Shown piece by piece: positions 46,802 to 63,901 of a stretch of DNA of 64,000 nucleotides (positions are counted from its first letter, which is position 1; each line of letters starts with the position of its first letter). The translations under genes were made by a program, and so were the position numbers. The notes below the pieces were generated by a model. That model made no database searches. It was given only the letters and a program-made list of their open reading frames with translations, and was not told the origin of the DNA. The stretch comes from Stigmatella aurantiaca (GTDB taxonomy: Bacteria; Myxococcota; Myxococcia; Myxococcales; Myxococcaceae), in assembly GCF_900109545.1 (NCBI RefSeq), contig NZ_FOAP01000030.1, positions 37,817-101,816 of the forward strand. The letters run 5' to 3'.

Positions 46802-47188
46802 TCAACCCCCGAAGGGGTTCGGAAGCTTCCCGGTCACCACCAGGAACGCACACACGCCCAGCACCAGGACGAGCACCATCACCGTCAGCCCCACCCAGGC
46901 CCGGCGCCGCCGCTCCTGCTCCAGGGCCGCGGGGGTGGGCGCCGGGGTGGCCTTGCTGACCTCCTCGTAGCGCAGCACGGCCTCCTCGGGCTCCAGGCCA
47001 ATCACCTGCGCGTAGGCCCGGATGTAGCTCACGACGAAGACGCGCGCGGGCAGCCGCTCGACCTGCCCCTCTTCCAGCGCGGTGATGAGGCTGGGAGGGA
47101 TTTTCGTCGCACGGGAGATGTCCGCGCGGGACATCCCTCGCAGTTCCCGTTGCTGGGAGAGGTACTTGCCGAAGTCGAGATGGTCCAC
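46802..47188 (-). CDS. RodZ-like HTH membrane protein, short
   Basis: A 128-residue protein from GTG. Residues about 8-75 are an HTH_25-type cytosolic domain (FGKYLSQQRELRGMSRADISRATKIPPSLITALEEG), then one membrane helix near residues 97-118. The usual long periplasmic part of RodZ is missing, so it may be a RodZ relative of a different role. It lies between tgl and recO and is probably co-transcribed with them. Confidence 0.85.
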   Translation of the reverse strand: MDHLDFGKYLSQQRELRGMSRADISRATKIPPSLITALEEGQVERLPARVFVVSYIRAYAQVIGLEPEEAVLRYEEVSKATPAPTPAALEQERRRRAWVGLTVMVLVLVLGVCAFLVVTGKLPNPFGG

Positions 47189-47201
47189 GGTCGTCCTGGG
47201 T

Positions 47202-47954
47202 TTACAGGTGCTCCCGGAGGCGGCGGCACTCGTCCTTCAGCGCCGGTTGGGCCGCCTTGTTCTCGCACGAGGTGAAGCTCTCGCGCGCCGCATCGGCCTT
47301 GCCCAGCTTCGCCTGGCAGACGCCCTCGCGCATGTAGGCATCCGCCACCTCCGGGCACATCTCCCGGTAGCGGCCAAACTGGCGGCACGCCTCTTCCGTC
47401 TCGCCCTGCTGGTCGTAGATGAAGCCCAGGTTCTGGTAGCCCCGGCAGAAGCTCGGGTTGAGCGTCACCGACGCCTTGATGTTCTCCAGCGCCTTGGCCG
47501 TGTCCCCCTTCTTGAAGTACGCCCAGCCCATGTTGCTCTGCGCGATGAAGGGCGTGGGATAGAGCATGTCGTTGAGCACCTGCTCGTAGGACTTGATGGC
47601 CTCGTCGTAGCGTCCCTGGTCCAGGAAGACGTTGCCCAGGTTCGACCGGGCCTCGGAGAAGTTCGGCCTCAGCTCGAGCGCCTTCTCGTACTCCGCGATG
47701 GCCTCCGCGTGGCGCCCGAAGGACAGGTGCAGAATGATGCCCAGCGCGTTGCGGGCCTCCGGGTTGTTCGGGTCCAACGTGACGGCCTGCTGGAACTCGC
47801 TCAGCGCCTCCTGGACGTTGCCGGCCTCCTGGGCCTGGATGCCCAGGTTGTAGTGAATCTCCGAGCTCTGCCGCTCCCGCTCGGTGGGGACGTGCTTGCA
47901 ACCGGAGAGCGCGAGGACGAGCGCCAGGGGCCAGGCAGGAAACAGACGGGGCAT
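47202..47954 (-). CDS. tgl: TPR lipoprotein, Tgl/PilF-like pilotin
   Basis: A 250-residue lipoprotein (lipobox ALSGC) with six TPR repeats (IHYNLGIQAQEAGNVQEALSEF, ARNALGIILHLSF, ARSNLGNVFLDQGRYDEAIKS, QSNMGWAYFKKGD, GYQNLGFIYDQQGE). This matches Tgl of Myxococcus xanthus, the pilotin that helps the secretin PilQ assemble for type IV pili. It sits near rpoBC, as I recall for M. xanthus tgl (MXAN_3084). A generic PilF/NlpI-like lipoprotein is the alternative. Confidence 0.8.
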   Translation of the reverse strand: MPRLFPAWPLALVLALSGCKHVPTERERQSSEIHYNLGIQAQEAGNVQEALSEFQQAVTLDPNNPEARNALGIILHLSFGRHAEAIAEYEKALELRPNFSEARSNLGNVFLDQGRYDEAIKSYEQVLNDMLYPTPFIAQSNMGWAYFKKGDTAKALENIKASVTLNPSFCRGYQNLGFIYDQQGETEEACRQFGRYREMCPEVADAYMREGVCQAKLGKADAARESFTSCENKAAQPALKDECRRLREHL

Positions 47955-47982
47955 GATGTGACTCTGACTCGGGGGTGTGGAC

Positions 47983-48447
47983 TCAGAAAGCCGCCAGGAA
48001 GCGTCCCAGCGTGGCGGCCGCGTTGCGCTTCTCCTCGACGCGCTTCTGCACGGCGGGCACCTGGCGGGGATCCCGGAAGAAGACGGGCAGCGTGTGGAGC
48101 AGCTCCTCCTGGGTGGCCTGCGCCATGGAACGCCAGTTGGAGTTGTCCATCATGAAGCCCATGGACTCGACGAAGGCCAGCGCCTCGGCCTCCTCGCCCA
48201 GGTACTCCTCGAAGCTCGCGTTGCGCTTGCCCGAGACGTACACGGCACACTCGGCGGCCTCGGCCAGGTACAGGTAGATGAAGGTCGCGAAGCCCGTGGA
48301 GCCCCGCAGCCCCAGGATGAACGCCTGCGCGGGCCCCGCGGGCTTGCCCGGGATGAACAGGTGGGGCGAGTTGAGCGACGTGTGCAGGGCAATCACCTGT
48401 TCGCGGCTCGCGGGAAGCCCGCGATATCTTTCATCGACGTTGAACAA
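47983..48447 (-). CDS. Hypothetical protein next to tgl
   Basis: 154 residues; the start is a TTG at 48447 with a GGAGG site about 11 bases upstream, since no ATG or GTG is available in frame there. It is soluble with several aromatic and acidic helices (AAECAVYVSGKRNASFEEYLGEEAEAL). I recognise no family. It lies 28 bases before tgl and may be part of the same transcript. Confidence 0.65.
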   Translation of the reverse strand: MFNVDERYRGLPASREQVIALHTSLNSPHLFIPGKPAGPAQAFILGLRGSTGFATFIYLYLAEAAECAVYVSGKRNASFEEYLGEEAEALAFVESMGFMMDNSNWRSMAQATQEELLHTLPVFFRDPRQVPAVQKRVEEKRNAAATLGRFLAAF

Positions 48448-48470
48448 GGTTGCCGCCGCCTCCTCGGACG

Positions 48471-49118
48471 CTACCGCGTGGTGAGCGTGAACTCCTCGGA
48501 CACATCCTGCGTGTCCGCGGCCGTGCGCTGGAACTGGATGATCGGGTCGTCGATCATCACATTGTCCCCACCCACGTTTCCTTCACCAATGATGACCTTG
48601 AAAGTGTGTTGAGGCGAATAACTCTTCCGCTGCCCTGCCGACGTCTTGTGCGCGGTGAGCAGGATGGTGTTCTTGCCTGGCTGGAGATTTCGCGTCACAT
48701 CCTGAATGACTTGGTCCTCGCTGCCCCGCAGCTTCCGGATCCACTTGGAGTTGATGTAGACGTCGATGTCGTACTCCGCCATGCCCGGAACCGCCTGCTG
48801 GGTCACCAGGAAGTAGCGCTGGGTGAGCCGGGCGGGCGCCGCGGGCGCGGGCGCTGCGGCGGCGGCCGGGGGCGTGGAGGCCGCCGGAGCGGCGGGGGCC
48901 GCGGCGGCGGGCTGCTGCACGACACGGGCCGCATAGCCGGGGGCATCGATGTGGACATCGCCCTTCTCGTCGATGCGGACGGTGGCCTTCTCGAACTTCT
49001 GCTGGGTCACCGCGTCGATCTGAACCCCATTGAGGTACACGGACCGGGCGGAGGCCAGAGCGGGTGCCAACAGGGCCGCGAGCATGAGCCGGACGGCGGT
49101 CAAGGTCGAGCGAGACAT
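48471..49118 (-). CDS. Exported protein of unknown function
   Basis: A 215-residue product starting at ATG 49118, nine bases after AGGAG. A signal peptide ends near ALASA. Early sequence is SVYLNGVQIDAVTQQKFEKATVRIDEKGDVHIDAPGY, then an Ala/Pro-rich linker, then a second domain with DIDVYINSKWIRKLRGSED and GKNTILLTAHKTS, which may be a beta-sandwich. I recognise no named family. It is probably periplasmic. Confidence 0.7.
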   Translation of the reverse strand: MSRSTLTAVRLMLAALLAPALASARSVYLNGVQIDAVTQQKFEKATVRIDEKGDVHIDAPGYAARVVQQPAAAAPAAPAASTPPAAAAAPAPAAPARLTQRYFLVTQQAVPGMAEYDIDVYINSKWIRKLRGSEDQVIQDVTRNLQPGKNTILLTAHKTSAGQRKSYSPQHTFKVIIGEGNVGGDNVMIDDPIIQFQRTAADTQDVSEEFTLTTR

Positions 49119-49247
49119 GGGCGTCACTCCTGGGTAAATCCCCAAAGGTCCCAGGAACTTACAGCCCCATTAGCGCACCCTGAGGGACCGGACAAGGCGT
49201 GCGTGCACGAATGTGAACGCGCTTCCCGGCCGGACATTCTCTTCGAT

Positions 49248-49982
49248 TTACGGGGCCGCGGGGCCGGTGCTCCCCTCCCGCTGTGCGAGGGCCCAGTCGC
49301 CTCCCAGGCCCTCCCCCTCCCGGAAGCGCCGGAAGTCTCTTTTGACGAGCCGGGGGTAGCGCCGGAAGGCATCCAGCTCCTTGTCCTTGATGGCCTTGCG
49401 GATCCGGGTGGGCCCCGCGTTGTAGGCCATCAGGGCCAGCTCCAGGTCCCCCGCGAAGCGCTCCTGCAGGGTCCGCAGGTACCGGATGCCCAGGCGGACG
49501 CACAGGGCGGGATCCGCGGCCACTTCCTCCCGGGTGAGACGCAGGCCTTCCTTCTCGGCCAGGAAATGCAGGGTGCTGGGTTTGATCTGCATCAGCCCCC
49601 GGGCGCCCTTGTCCGAGACGGCCTCCTCCGCGAAGTCCGACTCCACGTCGATGACGGCGAGGATCAGCAGCGGATCATACCCGGAGCGCTGGGCTTCCTC
49701 GGCGATGGCCCAACCGAGCTGGCGGCGCAGGGTAAGGCCCAGCTCGGGCGCCCGCTTGGCCAACACCGCGTCGATCAGCAAGGCGTCGTGGGAGGCCGGC
49801 TCCGCCAGCACCACGGCCGGGACGACGGGCTCCGTGGACGGCTGGCTGAGCACGGGGATGACGCGGGCGGAGACCACCAGCGCCATCCCGGCGATCAGCG
49901 GCAGCTTGGCGCACCCCGCGCTCGACGCGTGGAGCCACGCCAGCCACCGGGCACCCGCCGTCCGCGGGGGTGAAGCACTCAC
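49248..49982 (-). CDS. Lytic transglycosylase (SLT domain)
   Basis: 244 residues from GTG, overlapping the next upstream gene by four bases (GTGA). An N-terminal hydrophobic segment (LPLIAGMALVVSARVI) anchors or exports it. The SLT domain holds the catalytic Glu in VIDVESDF, then GARGLMQIKPSTLHFL and LALMAYNAGPTRI. It cleaves peptidoglycan glycan strands. The coupled phasin-like gene is upstream. Confidence 0.92.
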   Translation of the reverse strand: MSASPPRTAGARWLAWLHASSAGCAKLPLIAGMALVVSARVIPVLSQPSTEPVVPAVVLAEPASHDALLIDAVLAKRAPELGLTLRRQLGWAIAEEAQRSGYDPLLILAVIDVESDFAEEAVSDKGARGLMQIKPSTLHFLAEKEGLRLTREEVAADPALCVRLGIRYLRTLQERFAGDLELALMAYNAGPTRIRKAIKDKELDAFRRYPRLVKRDFRRFREGEGLGGDWALAQREGSTGPAAP

Positions 49983-50326
49983 TTCTTCTGCCCCAGAACC
50001 TCGATGCGCTCGGCCAACCGCGTCAGCCGCGCCTCGATGTCCTGCAACTCCTCACGCCGGGGAACCTTCAGCCGGGTCAACGTCCCCCGGACCGCCTCCT
50101 CCACATTGCGCTCCAGCTCCCGGCGGTGTCCCTGCACGCGCTCGGTGAAGTCGCGCGCCTGGCGCTTCACCTCTTCCGGGCCCCAGCCGGCCGTGGTGGC
50201 CACGCGCTGGAAGGTCCGGTTCATCTCTTCCTCGGCGGTCGAGACGGCCAGGAGCGCCTGGCTCCAGATGCGCTCGAATGCCTCGGCGACGGGGTGCTTC
50301 TCTCGGGGGGCCTCTGGCTTGTCCAT
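49979..50326 (-). CDS. Phasin-like coiled-coil protein (short)
   Basis: A 115-residue helical protein from ATG 50326 (GGAG upstream). It is charged and amphipathic: AVSTAEEEMNRTFQRV, VKRQARDFTERVQGHRRELERNVEEAVRGTL and a C-terminal coiled coil (LQDIEARLTRLAERIEVL). This resembles PhaI/phasin and granule-associated proteins. It is coupled with the transglycosylase gene. Function not certain. Confidence 0.72.
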   Translation of the reverse strand: MDKPEAPREKHPVAEAFERIWSQALLAVSTAEEEMNRTFQRVATTAGWGPEEVKRQARDFTERVQGHRRELERNVEEAVRGTLTRLKVPRREELQDIEARLTRLAERIEVLGQKK

Positions 50327-50466
50327 TCGGTCACTCCGGGAGGAGCCCAGGCCGGAAGGCCCGGGATTGAGGAAATCCGGGGCTGAAATAAGCACACCCC
50401 GGCTGCGAAGGGAACGGCAGCCTCCCTCCTACCCTTCCCTCCGTTGACTCGTAAAGCAAGCCAGCG

Positions 50467-50892
50467 TCAGGAAGCCGACGGCCGCGAGCCGAGCCGGCCC
50501 GTCACCTTCTTCACCGCGGAGGGCAGGACCTGATCCAGCTTCTTCGACAGGCGCGTCAGCTCCCGGTTGAGCTCCTTCACCTGGGCCTGGCTCGCCACGC
50601 CCACCGCCTCCACCGCACGGGCCTGGAACCCATCCAGGCGCTTGCGCAGCTCCGTGCGCACCTGCGTGGCCCGGCGGCCCAGCTGCTTCACCTTGGGGTT
50701 CTCCAGCAGCGTCTCGGTGTTGAGCTGGCCCAGCAGCTTCTCCACTTCCTTGGCCGAGCCCTGGCCACGGACCTTGAGCGTGTTGAGCACCTTGCTGGCT
50801 TCCTGCTCAAATCCCTCGAAGCGCTTCTGCGCGTCCTCGAGCTGTCCCTTCACAAACGTCTCCAGGCTGCGGGCTTTGTCGTGGGTGGCCAT
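50467..50892 (-). CDS. Phasin-like protein
   Basis: 141 residues from ATG 50892, with GAGGAG nine bases upstream; an earlier in-frame start at 50937 overlaps a palindrome and is less likely. It is helical and Lys-rich (KGQLEDAQKRFEGFEQEASKVL, LTRLSKKLDQVLPSAVKKVTG), similar to poly-hydroxyalkanoate granule phasins. It is a near neighbour of another phasin-like gene. Granule binding is inferred, not seen. Confidence 0.75.
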   Translation of the reverse strand: MATHDKARSLETFVKGQLEDAQKRFEGFEQEASKVLNTLKVRGQGSAKEVEKLLGQLNTETLLENPKVKQLGRRATQVRTELRKRLDGFQARAVEAVGVASQAQVKELNRELTRLSKKLDQVLPSAVKKVTGRLGSRPSAS

Positions 50893-50920
50893 GTGCGTGT
50901 CTCCTCGGCGGAGTGGGTTG

Positions 50921-50938
50921 ATTGACGAATCGGTCAAT
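50921..50938. promoter_or_regulatory. Palindrome, possible TetR-type operator
   Basis: ATTGAC-GAATCG-GTCAAT is an 18-base inverted repeat about 30 bases before the phasin ATG. Its form is like operators of TetR-family regulators of fatty-acid or polyester metabolism. No regulator gene is adjacent. Confidence 0.45.
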
Positions 50939-50983
50939 AACGCGGCGCATTAGCCCCGTCAAGGGGGGCCCAGAAAAGCAAGG

Positions 50984-51028
50984 AAAAAAAAGAAACCGCC
51001 GCCCGGAATTTTGAAGTCCGGACGGCGG
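50984..51028 (-). terminator. Intrinsic terminator after rpoC
   Basis: On the minus strand an 11-bp stem (CCGCCGTCCGG with CCGGGCGGCGG, one wobble pair) has an 11-base loop followed by TTTC and eight T. It ends the rpoBC operon. Confidence 0.93.
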
Positions 51029-51066
51029 CGGGGATTTCTCAAGCGGGGCGGCGGGCCCCGGGCGTG

Positions 51067-55284
<4,218 letters not shown>

Positions 55285-55351
55285 GTTGCCTCCGAAATCT
55301 TATGAAGCGCCGAAGCGCCCTTGCGTTGCGGGACTGCGCCGCCGCTGAAGC

Positions 55352-55384
55352 CGGATGCCCGCCCTCCTTGGGAGCGGGCATCCG
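55352..55384 (-). other. Hairpin between rpoB and rpoC
   Basis: CGGATGCCCGC (55352-55362) pairs with GCGGGCATCCG (55374-55384) in a perfect 11-bp stem. No T-run follows, so RNA stability or processing is more likely than termination. Confidence 0.6.
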
Positions 55385-55417
55385 CTGCGCGGCACCTGCG
55401 TGAGTCAGCCCTTCGGG

Positions 55418-59644
<4,227 letters not shown>

Positions 59645-59746
59645 TCGGTCTCCGGGAACGGGCGGCTCGGGCTGCGGGCTCGGGCGGGGCAAACTTCAGT
59701 AACGCGCGGCGGCGCCGGGAAATTCGGGAATCGTCAAATGGGCAAA

Positions 59747-59777
59747 GCCGACACCCCCCTCTTCCGGGGGCGTCGGC
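59747..59777 (-). terminator. Hairpin between rplL and rpoB, candidate attenuator
   Basis: GCCGACGCCCCC and GGGGGTGTCGGC form a 12-bp stem with one wobble, then TTTGCC on the minus strand. A partial terminator at this place is known from E. coli, where it sets the ratio of L7/L12 to RNA polymerase. Short T-run, so partial read-through is expected. Confidence 0.65.
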
Positions 59778-59836
59778 CTGCTCAACCAGCCAGGGAGGCG
59801 CCTGGAACTTCCCGGGACCAAGCGCCCCCTGCGGAA

Positions 59837-60214
59837 CTACTTGATCTCGACGGTGGCGCCAGCCGCGGTGAGCTGGTCCTTGAACTTCTTGGCGTCGTCC
59901 TTGGAGACGGCTTCCTTGACGTTCTTCGGAGCGCCCTCGACCAGGTCCTTGGCCTCCTTCAGGCCCAGGCCGGTGATCGCGCGGATCTCCTTGATGACGT
60001 TGATCTTGTTGGCGCCGGCGTTGGCCAGAACCACCGTGAACTCCGTCTTCTCCTCCACCGGAGCGGCGGCGGCAGCGCCCGCGGCCGGGCCAGCGGCCAC
60101 GGCAACGGCGGCGGCGGAAACGCCCCACTTCTTCTCCAGCTCCTTCACCAGGTTCGCCGCCTCGAGGACGGTGAGCGAGGAGAGGTCCTCCACAATCTTG
60201 TTCAGGTCAGCCAT
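59837..60214 (-). CDS. rplL: 50S ribosomal protein L7/L12
   Basis: A 125-residue stalk protein from [27 protein letters not shown]. The Ala-rich hinge is near residues 40-57, followed by the C-terminal domain ([39 protein letters not shown]). It recruits translation factors. AGAAGGAAG lies just upstream. Confidence 0.98.
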   Translation of the reverse strand: MADLNKIVEDLSSLTVLEAANLVKELEKKWGVSAAAVAVAAGPAAGAAAAAPVEEKTEFTVVLANAGANKINVIKEIRAITGLGLKEAKDLVEGAPKNVKEAVSKDDAKKFKDQLTAAGATVEIK

Positions 60215-60305
60215 TGTGATTCTTCCTTCTGGGTTCATCTAACCGGCCAGGACTCCACAGGAGAAAAAGGCCGGTGGTTGTCAGTGGGAATGCTTCTCGA
60301 TTCAG

Positions 60306-60827
60306 TTACTTGGACTCGCCCTGCTCGCTGTGGGCCTGAAGCACCCGCGCGAGCTGCGAACCGGGGGCCGACAGGGTCCGGGCCAGCATGGAGGCCGGCT
60401 GGTTCAGCATCCCCAGCAGCTGTCCGCGCAGCTCCGTCAGACCGGGCAACTTCGCCAGGGCCTTCACGCCCTCGACGTCGATCTTCCGGCCCTGCACGAC
60501 GGCGCTCCGGATCTTGATCGTCTCCAAGTCCTTGACGAACTCGGTGAGGATCTTGGCCGGGGCGATGACGTCGTCGTAGCTGATCGCCAGCGCGACGGGA
60601 CCCTTGAAGTCGTCGGAGATAACCTCCACCGACGTCCCCTTGGCCGCCCGCTTGGCGAGCGTGTTCTTGATGACCTTGTACTCGACCTTCGCCTCGCGGA
60701 ACTTCCGGCGGAGCTTGGTCACGGTCTCCACGTCCAGCTTGGAAAACTCGGCGACAATCGCGGTCTGAGTCCGCTGGAACTTGTCGCTGAGTTCCTTGAT
60801 CATCTCTTCCTTCTCGCTCTTCTGCAC
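60306..60827 (-). CDS. rplJ: 50S ribosomal protein L10
   Basis: 173 residues from GTG 60827, nine bases after GGAGGTGA. Family motifs are KFQRTQTAIVAEFSKLDVETVTKLRRKFREA and EYKVIKNTLAKRAA. The C-terminal helix, which binds L12 dimers, is about residues 145-173. It is expected to bind its own leader to repress translation, as L10 does in other bacteria. Confidence 0.97.
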   Translation of the reverse strand: MQKSEKEEMIKELSDKFQRTQTAIVAEFSKLDVETVTKLRRKFREAKVEYKVIKNTLAKRAAKGTSVEVISDDFKGPVALAISYDDVIAPAKILTEFVKDLETIKIRSAVVQGRKIDVEGVKALAKLPGLTELRGQLLGMLNQPASMLARTLSAPGSQLARVLQAHSEQGESK

Positions 60828-61209
60828 CTTGACTCACCTCCTTACGAGACCCACCTATGCGGTGGGCTTGATGCCTGGGCCAAAGCGGCAGAGCGAGAGG
60901 AGCCTTCGAGAGGCACCACACCGCACCTCCAAGTCTCGGCAGGGCTGGCCTTGCGGCCGTTTGAACCCAGAAACCTTCACTCCCCCCGACCGGTTGCCCG
61001 GTTCCCAAACGGGAGGCGTGCCGTTTTCTGGGTCCCTGCTGTCATGAACCAGGGATGGACACCCCGTTGAACGAACGTGGCGCCCGAATTGCAAAAGCCG
61101 GGGGCCTATACCCCCGGCTTTGGCAAAGATCCAGCCTTTTTTGCGCGAAAACGTACGGCCGCCGACAGAAGGGCCCAGGGGCCCTCCTGCCAAGCGGCCG
61201 AAAGTCCTG
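60828..61209 (-). promoter_or_regulatory. rplA-rplJ intergenic region with L10-leader-like position
   Basis: 382 bases with no gene. In the minus direction it has an 11-bp hairpin (61094-61121, AAAGCCGGGGG / CCCCCGGCTTT, then TGC, a weak terminator for rplA) and a 6-bp hairpin CCCACC/GGTGGG (60850-60866), 23 bases before the rplJ start. Position fits an L10 leader plus promoter, but I do not see a clear leader consensus. Confidence 0.45.
61094..61121 (-). terminator. Hairpin downstream of rplA
   Basis: A perfect 11-bp stem with loop of six; TTTT follows partly within the stem end. It is 89 bases after the rplA stop and may be a terminator or attenuator between rplKA and rplJL. Confidence 0.55.
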
Positions 61210-61923
61210 CTAACGATGCCGGGCGAGGATCTCGGTGGTGTCGATCTTGATGCCCGGACCCATGGTGGTGGAGAGGGCAATGCCCTTCAGGTAGACGCCC
61301 TTGGCGGTGGCCGGCTTGAGCTTCATCACCAGGTCCACGAGGGTGTTGAAGTTGGCCTCGAGCTTGTCCGCGGTGAAGGAGGACTTGCCCATCTTCACGT
61401 GGACGATGCCCGCCTTCTCGGCGCGGAAGTCCACCTTACCGCCCTTGGCGTCCGCGACGGCCTTGCGCACATCCACGGTCACCGTGCCCACCTTGGGGTT
61501 CGGCATGAGGCCGCGGGGGCCCAGCACCTTACCGAGGCGGCCGACGACACCCATCATGTCCGGGGTGGCGACGACGGTGTCGAAGTCGAGGAACCCGCCC
61601 TCGATGCGCTTGGCGAGGTCATCGCCGCCCACGACATCGGCGCCGGCGGCCTCGGCCTCGCTGGCCTTCTCACCCTTGGCGAACACGGCCACGCGCACCA
61701 CGGCGCCGGTTCCGTGCGGGAGCACCACGGCGCCACGGACCATCTGATCCGCGTGCTTGGGGTCCACGCCCAGGTTGATGGCGACATCCACGGTCTGGTC
61801 GAACTTGGTGGCCCGGGCCTCGACCGTCTTCTTCAGGAGCTGGAAGCCCTCGTTCACGCTGTAGCGCTTGTTGCGGTCCACGAGGGCGGTAGCGGCGGCG
61901 AACTTCTTGGCAATCTTCGGCAT
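61210..61923 (-). CDS. rplA: 50S ribosomal protein L1
   Basis: 237 residues; family motifs include [38 protein letters not shown] and [16 protein letters not shown]1 binds 23S rRNA and often controls its own rplKA message. Nothing unusual. Confidence 0.98.
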   Translation of the reverse strand: MPKIAKKFAAATALVDRNKRYSVNEGFQLLKKTVEARATKFDQTVDVAINLGVDPKHADQMVRGAVVLPHGTGAVVRVAVFAKGEKASEAEAAGADVVGGDDLAKRIEGGFLDFDTVVATPDMMGVVGRLGKVLGPRGLMPNPKVGTVTVDVRKAVADAKGGKVDFRAEKAGIVHVKMGKSSFTADKLEANFNTLVDLVMKLKPATAKGVYLKGIALSTTMGPGIKIDTTEILARHR

Positions 61924-61952
61924 GGTCGGAATCCTTTCGAAGAGGGCGTCGG

Positions 61953-62399
61953 TTAGCCGACGACGTCAATGCCCATGGAGCGCGCGGTGCCCGCGATGGT
62001 GCTCATCGCCGCCTCGAGCGAAGCCGCAGTGGTGTCCTGGATCTTCTTCTTGGCGATCTCCTCCAGCTGCTGGCGGGTGATCTGCCCCACCTTCTCCTTG
62101 CCAGGCTTCTTCGCGCCCGAGCCCTTCTTCTTCTCGGTGTGCAGGCCCGCCGCCTTCTTGATGAGCACGGCCGCCGGGGGCGTCTTGAGGATGAACGTGA
62201 AGGACCGGTCCTGGTACACGGTGATGATGACCGGGATAATGAGGCCTTCCTTGGCCTCCGCCTGGGTCTTGGCGTTGAACTGCTTGCAGAACTCCATGAT
62301 GTTCACGCCCTGCTGACCGAGCGCGGGGCCGATCGGCGGAGCGGGGTTCGCCTTACCGGCGGGAATCTGCAGTTTGACCTGCCCAGTGACTTTCTTCAT
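61953..62399 (-). CDS. rplK: 50S ribosomal protein L11
   Basis: 148 residues; N-terminal [40 protein letters not shown] is diagnostic, followed by the RNA-binding C-terminal domain. It forms the GTPase-associated centre with 23S rRNA. Confidence 0.98.
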   Translation of the reverse strand: MKKVTGQVKLQIPAGKANPAPPIGPALGQQGVNIMEFCKQFNAKTQAEAKEGLIIPVIITVYQDRSFTFILKTPPAAVLIKKAAGLHTEKKKGSGAKKPGKEKVGQITRQQLEEIAKKKIQDTTAASLEAAMSTIAGTARSMGIDVVG

Positions 62400-62468
62400 C
62401 GGCTGACAGCTGCCTTTCGAAACGGTGGTTCATTCGAACCGCTAGACGGCGGTTCTCCCACCTGGGGA

Positions 62469-62490
62469 TCCGCGGCCCTGCGGCCGCGGA
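62469..62490 (-). other. GC hairpin between nusG and rplK
   Basis: TCCGCGGCC and GGCCGCGGA form a 9-bp stem with a 4-base loop, shortly after the nusG stop. No T-run; possibly an RNA processing or stability element. Confidence 0.5.
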
Positions 62491-62495
62491 AGGGA

Positions 62496-63038
62496 CTAGC
62501 CGGTGGTCTTCTCCACCTGCATGAAATCGAGTTCCACGGGGGTGGAACGGCCGAAGATGCTCACCAGCACCTTCACGCGCCCCTTCTCGGGGTTGACCTC
62601 TTCCACCGTGCCATTGAAGTTGGCGAACGGCCCGTCGATGACGCGGACGGTGTCCCCATCCTCGAACTGGACCTTGGGCTTCGGCTTGAGCGTGCCCTCG
62701 GAGATCTGCGAGGTGAGCCGGGCCACCTCCGCGTCCGAGATGGGCGTGGGCTGCTGGTTCTGCGCGGCGCCCGGGAAGCCGGTGATCTTCGGCGTGTTCT
62801 TCACCAGGGTCCACGTCCGGTCATTCAGCTCCATCTGGACGAAGATGTAGCCCGGGAAGAACTTGCGCTTGGAGGTCTTCTTCTCCCCCTTCACCATCTC
62901 GACGACCTGCTCCATGGGGATGAGGATCTCCCCGAACTGCTCTTGCAGGCCTTCGAGCCGGACCTTCTCCTCCAGGCTCTTCTTGGCCTGGTTCTCGAAG
63001 TTCGAATAGGTGTGAACGACGTACCATTTCTTCGCCAT
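62496..63038 (-). CDS. nusG: Transcription antitermination protein NusG
   Basis: 180 residues starting [15 protein letters not shown]; the frame extends upstream without family sequence. The NGN domain includes [12 protein letters not shown], and the C-terminal KOW motif is [18 protein letters not shown]. Its ATG shares one base with the secE stop. Confidence 0.97.
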   Translation of the reverse strand: MAKKWYVVHTYSNFENQAKKSLEEKVRLEGLQEQFGEILIPMEQVVEMVKGEKKTSKRKFFPGYIFVQMELNDRTWTLVKNTPKITGFPGAAQNQQPTPISDAEVARLTSQISEGTLKPKPKVQFEDGDTVRVIDGPFANFNGTVEEVNPEKGRVKVLVSIFGRSTPVELDFMQVEKTTG

Positions 63039-63481
63039 TACAGCTTCCCCCACACAGCGGGCAGCCACTCCACCATCATGTTGTAGGCGAGGGTATCGAT
63101 GCAGAAGAGGATGACGGCCGCCACCACCGAGGCCACCACCACCGCCACGGTCGATGCCCGGGTCTCCGACCAGGTCGGCCAGGTCACCTTCATCAGCTCG
63201 CTGGCAATGTCGATGGCCAGGGCGTTGCTCTTGGGCACGAACCACGTGGCGGCCACTAGGCCCACCGCCAGCAGATAGCCCACCAGGGTGGAGACCTGCC
63301 AGTCGAGACCCTCGATGAGGACCGGGTCACCCCAGCCAAAGCGGGCCCACACGAGGCCCAGCACGTGCTCAAAGAAGAGCCCGGCGACGATGCCGGCAAG
63401 AATCAGGAAGATGACCACCAGCCGCTTCGGGTCCATCGCCGAGCGGTTCGCCTGCTGGCTGGCCTCGGTTGCGGTTGCCAT
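63038..63481 (-). CDS. secE: Preprotein translocase subunit SecE
   Basis: 147 residues with three membrane helices (near residues 20-45, 67-82 and 108-132). The conserved cytoplasmic part is [21 protein letters not shown]. It is part of SecYEG. It is coupled with nusG and lies directly downstream of tRNA-Trp. Confidence 0.95.
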   Translation of the reverse strand: MATATEASQQANRSAMDPKRLVVIFLILAGIVAGLFFEHVLGLVWARFGWGDPVLIEGLDWQVSTLVGYLLAVGLVAATWFVPKSNALAIDIASELMKVTWPTWSETRASTVAVVVASVVAAVILFCIDTLAYNMMVEWLPAVWGKL

Positions 63482-63557
63482 GATGCCTCACGGGGTACTG
63501 TGGAAAAGGCAGGGACCCCCGGTACCTCTGGCACCGGGGGCCCCACTCTCTGATGAC

Positions 63558-63633
63558 TGGCAGGCCAGGAGGGATTCGAACCCCCAACACGCGGTTTTGG
63601 AGACCGCTGCTCTACCGTTGGAGCTACTGGCCT
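63558..63633 (-). tRNA. trnW: tRNA-Trp (anticodon CCA)
   Basis: A complete cloverleaf on the minus strand. The acceptor stem AGGCCAG pairs with CTGGCCT, and the anticodon loop CTCCAAA gives anticodon CCA. The T arm is GGGGGTTCGAATCCCTCC. The 3' CCA is encoded at 63558-63560. Confidence 0.97.
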
Positions 63634-63644
63634 AAACCCTGGAC

Positions 63645-63809
63645 CTAGACCTTACCTTCTTTGTGGTCCGTATGCTTGCGGCAGCGGGGGCAGAACTTGC
63701 TCAGCTCCAGCTTGTCCTGGCTCTTCCGCTTGTTCTTCGTGGTCGTGTAGTTCCGCTCCTTGCAACCGGTGCACTCGAGCGAAATGATGCTGCGGTTACC
63801 CTTCGGCAT
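63645..63809 (-). CDS. rpmG: 50S ribosomal protein L33
   Basis: A 54-residue gene starting [21 protein letters not shown] and ending HTDHKEGKV. Cys pairs in CTGC and CPRC make the zinc-binding form of L33. It lies between tuf and tRNA-Trp, the common bacterial order. Short, but the family pattern is unambiguous. Confidence 0.96.
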   Translation of the reverse strand: MPKGNRSIISLECTGCKERNYTTTKNKRKSQDKLELSKFCPRCRKHTDHKEGKV

Positions 63810-63901
63810 GACCTGAACTCTTCAGACGGCAAGAGGGGAAGGTCCTCGAGAACCCTCCCCCCGGCACCGAGGTGCCTGTGTGGAATCAGTACAGCGCCTG
63901 A

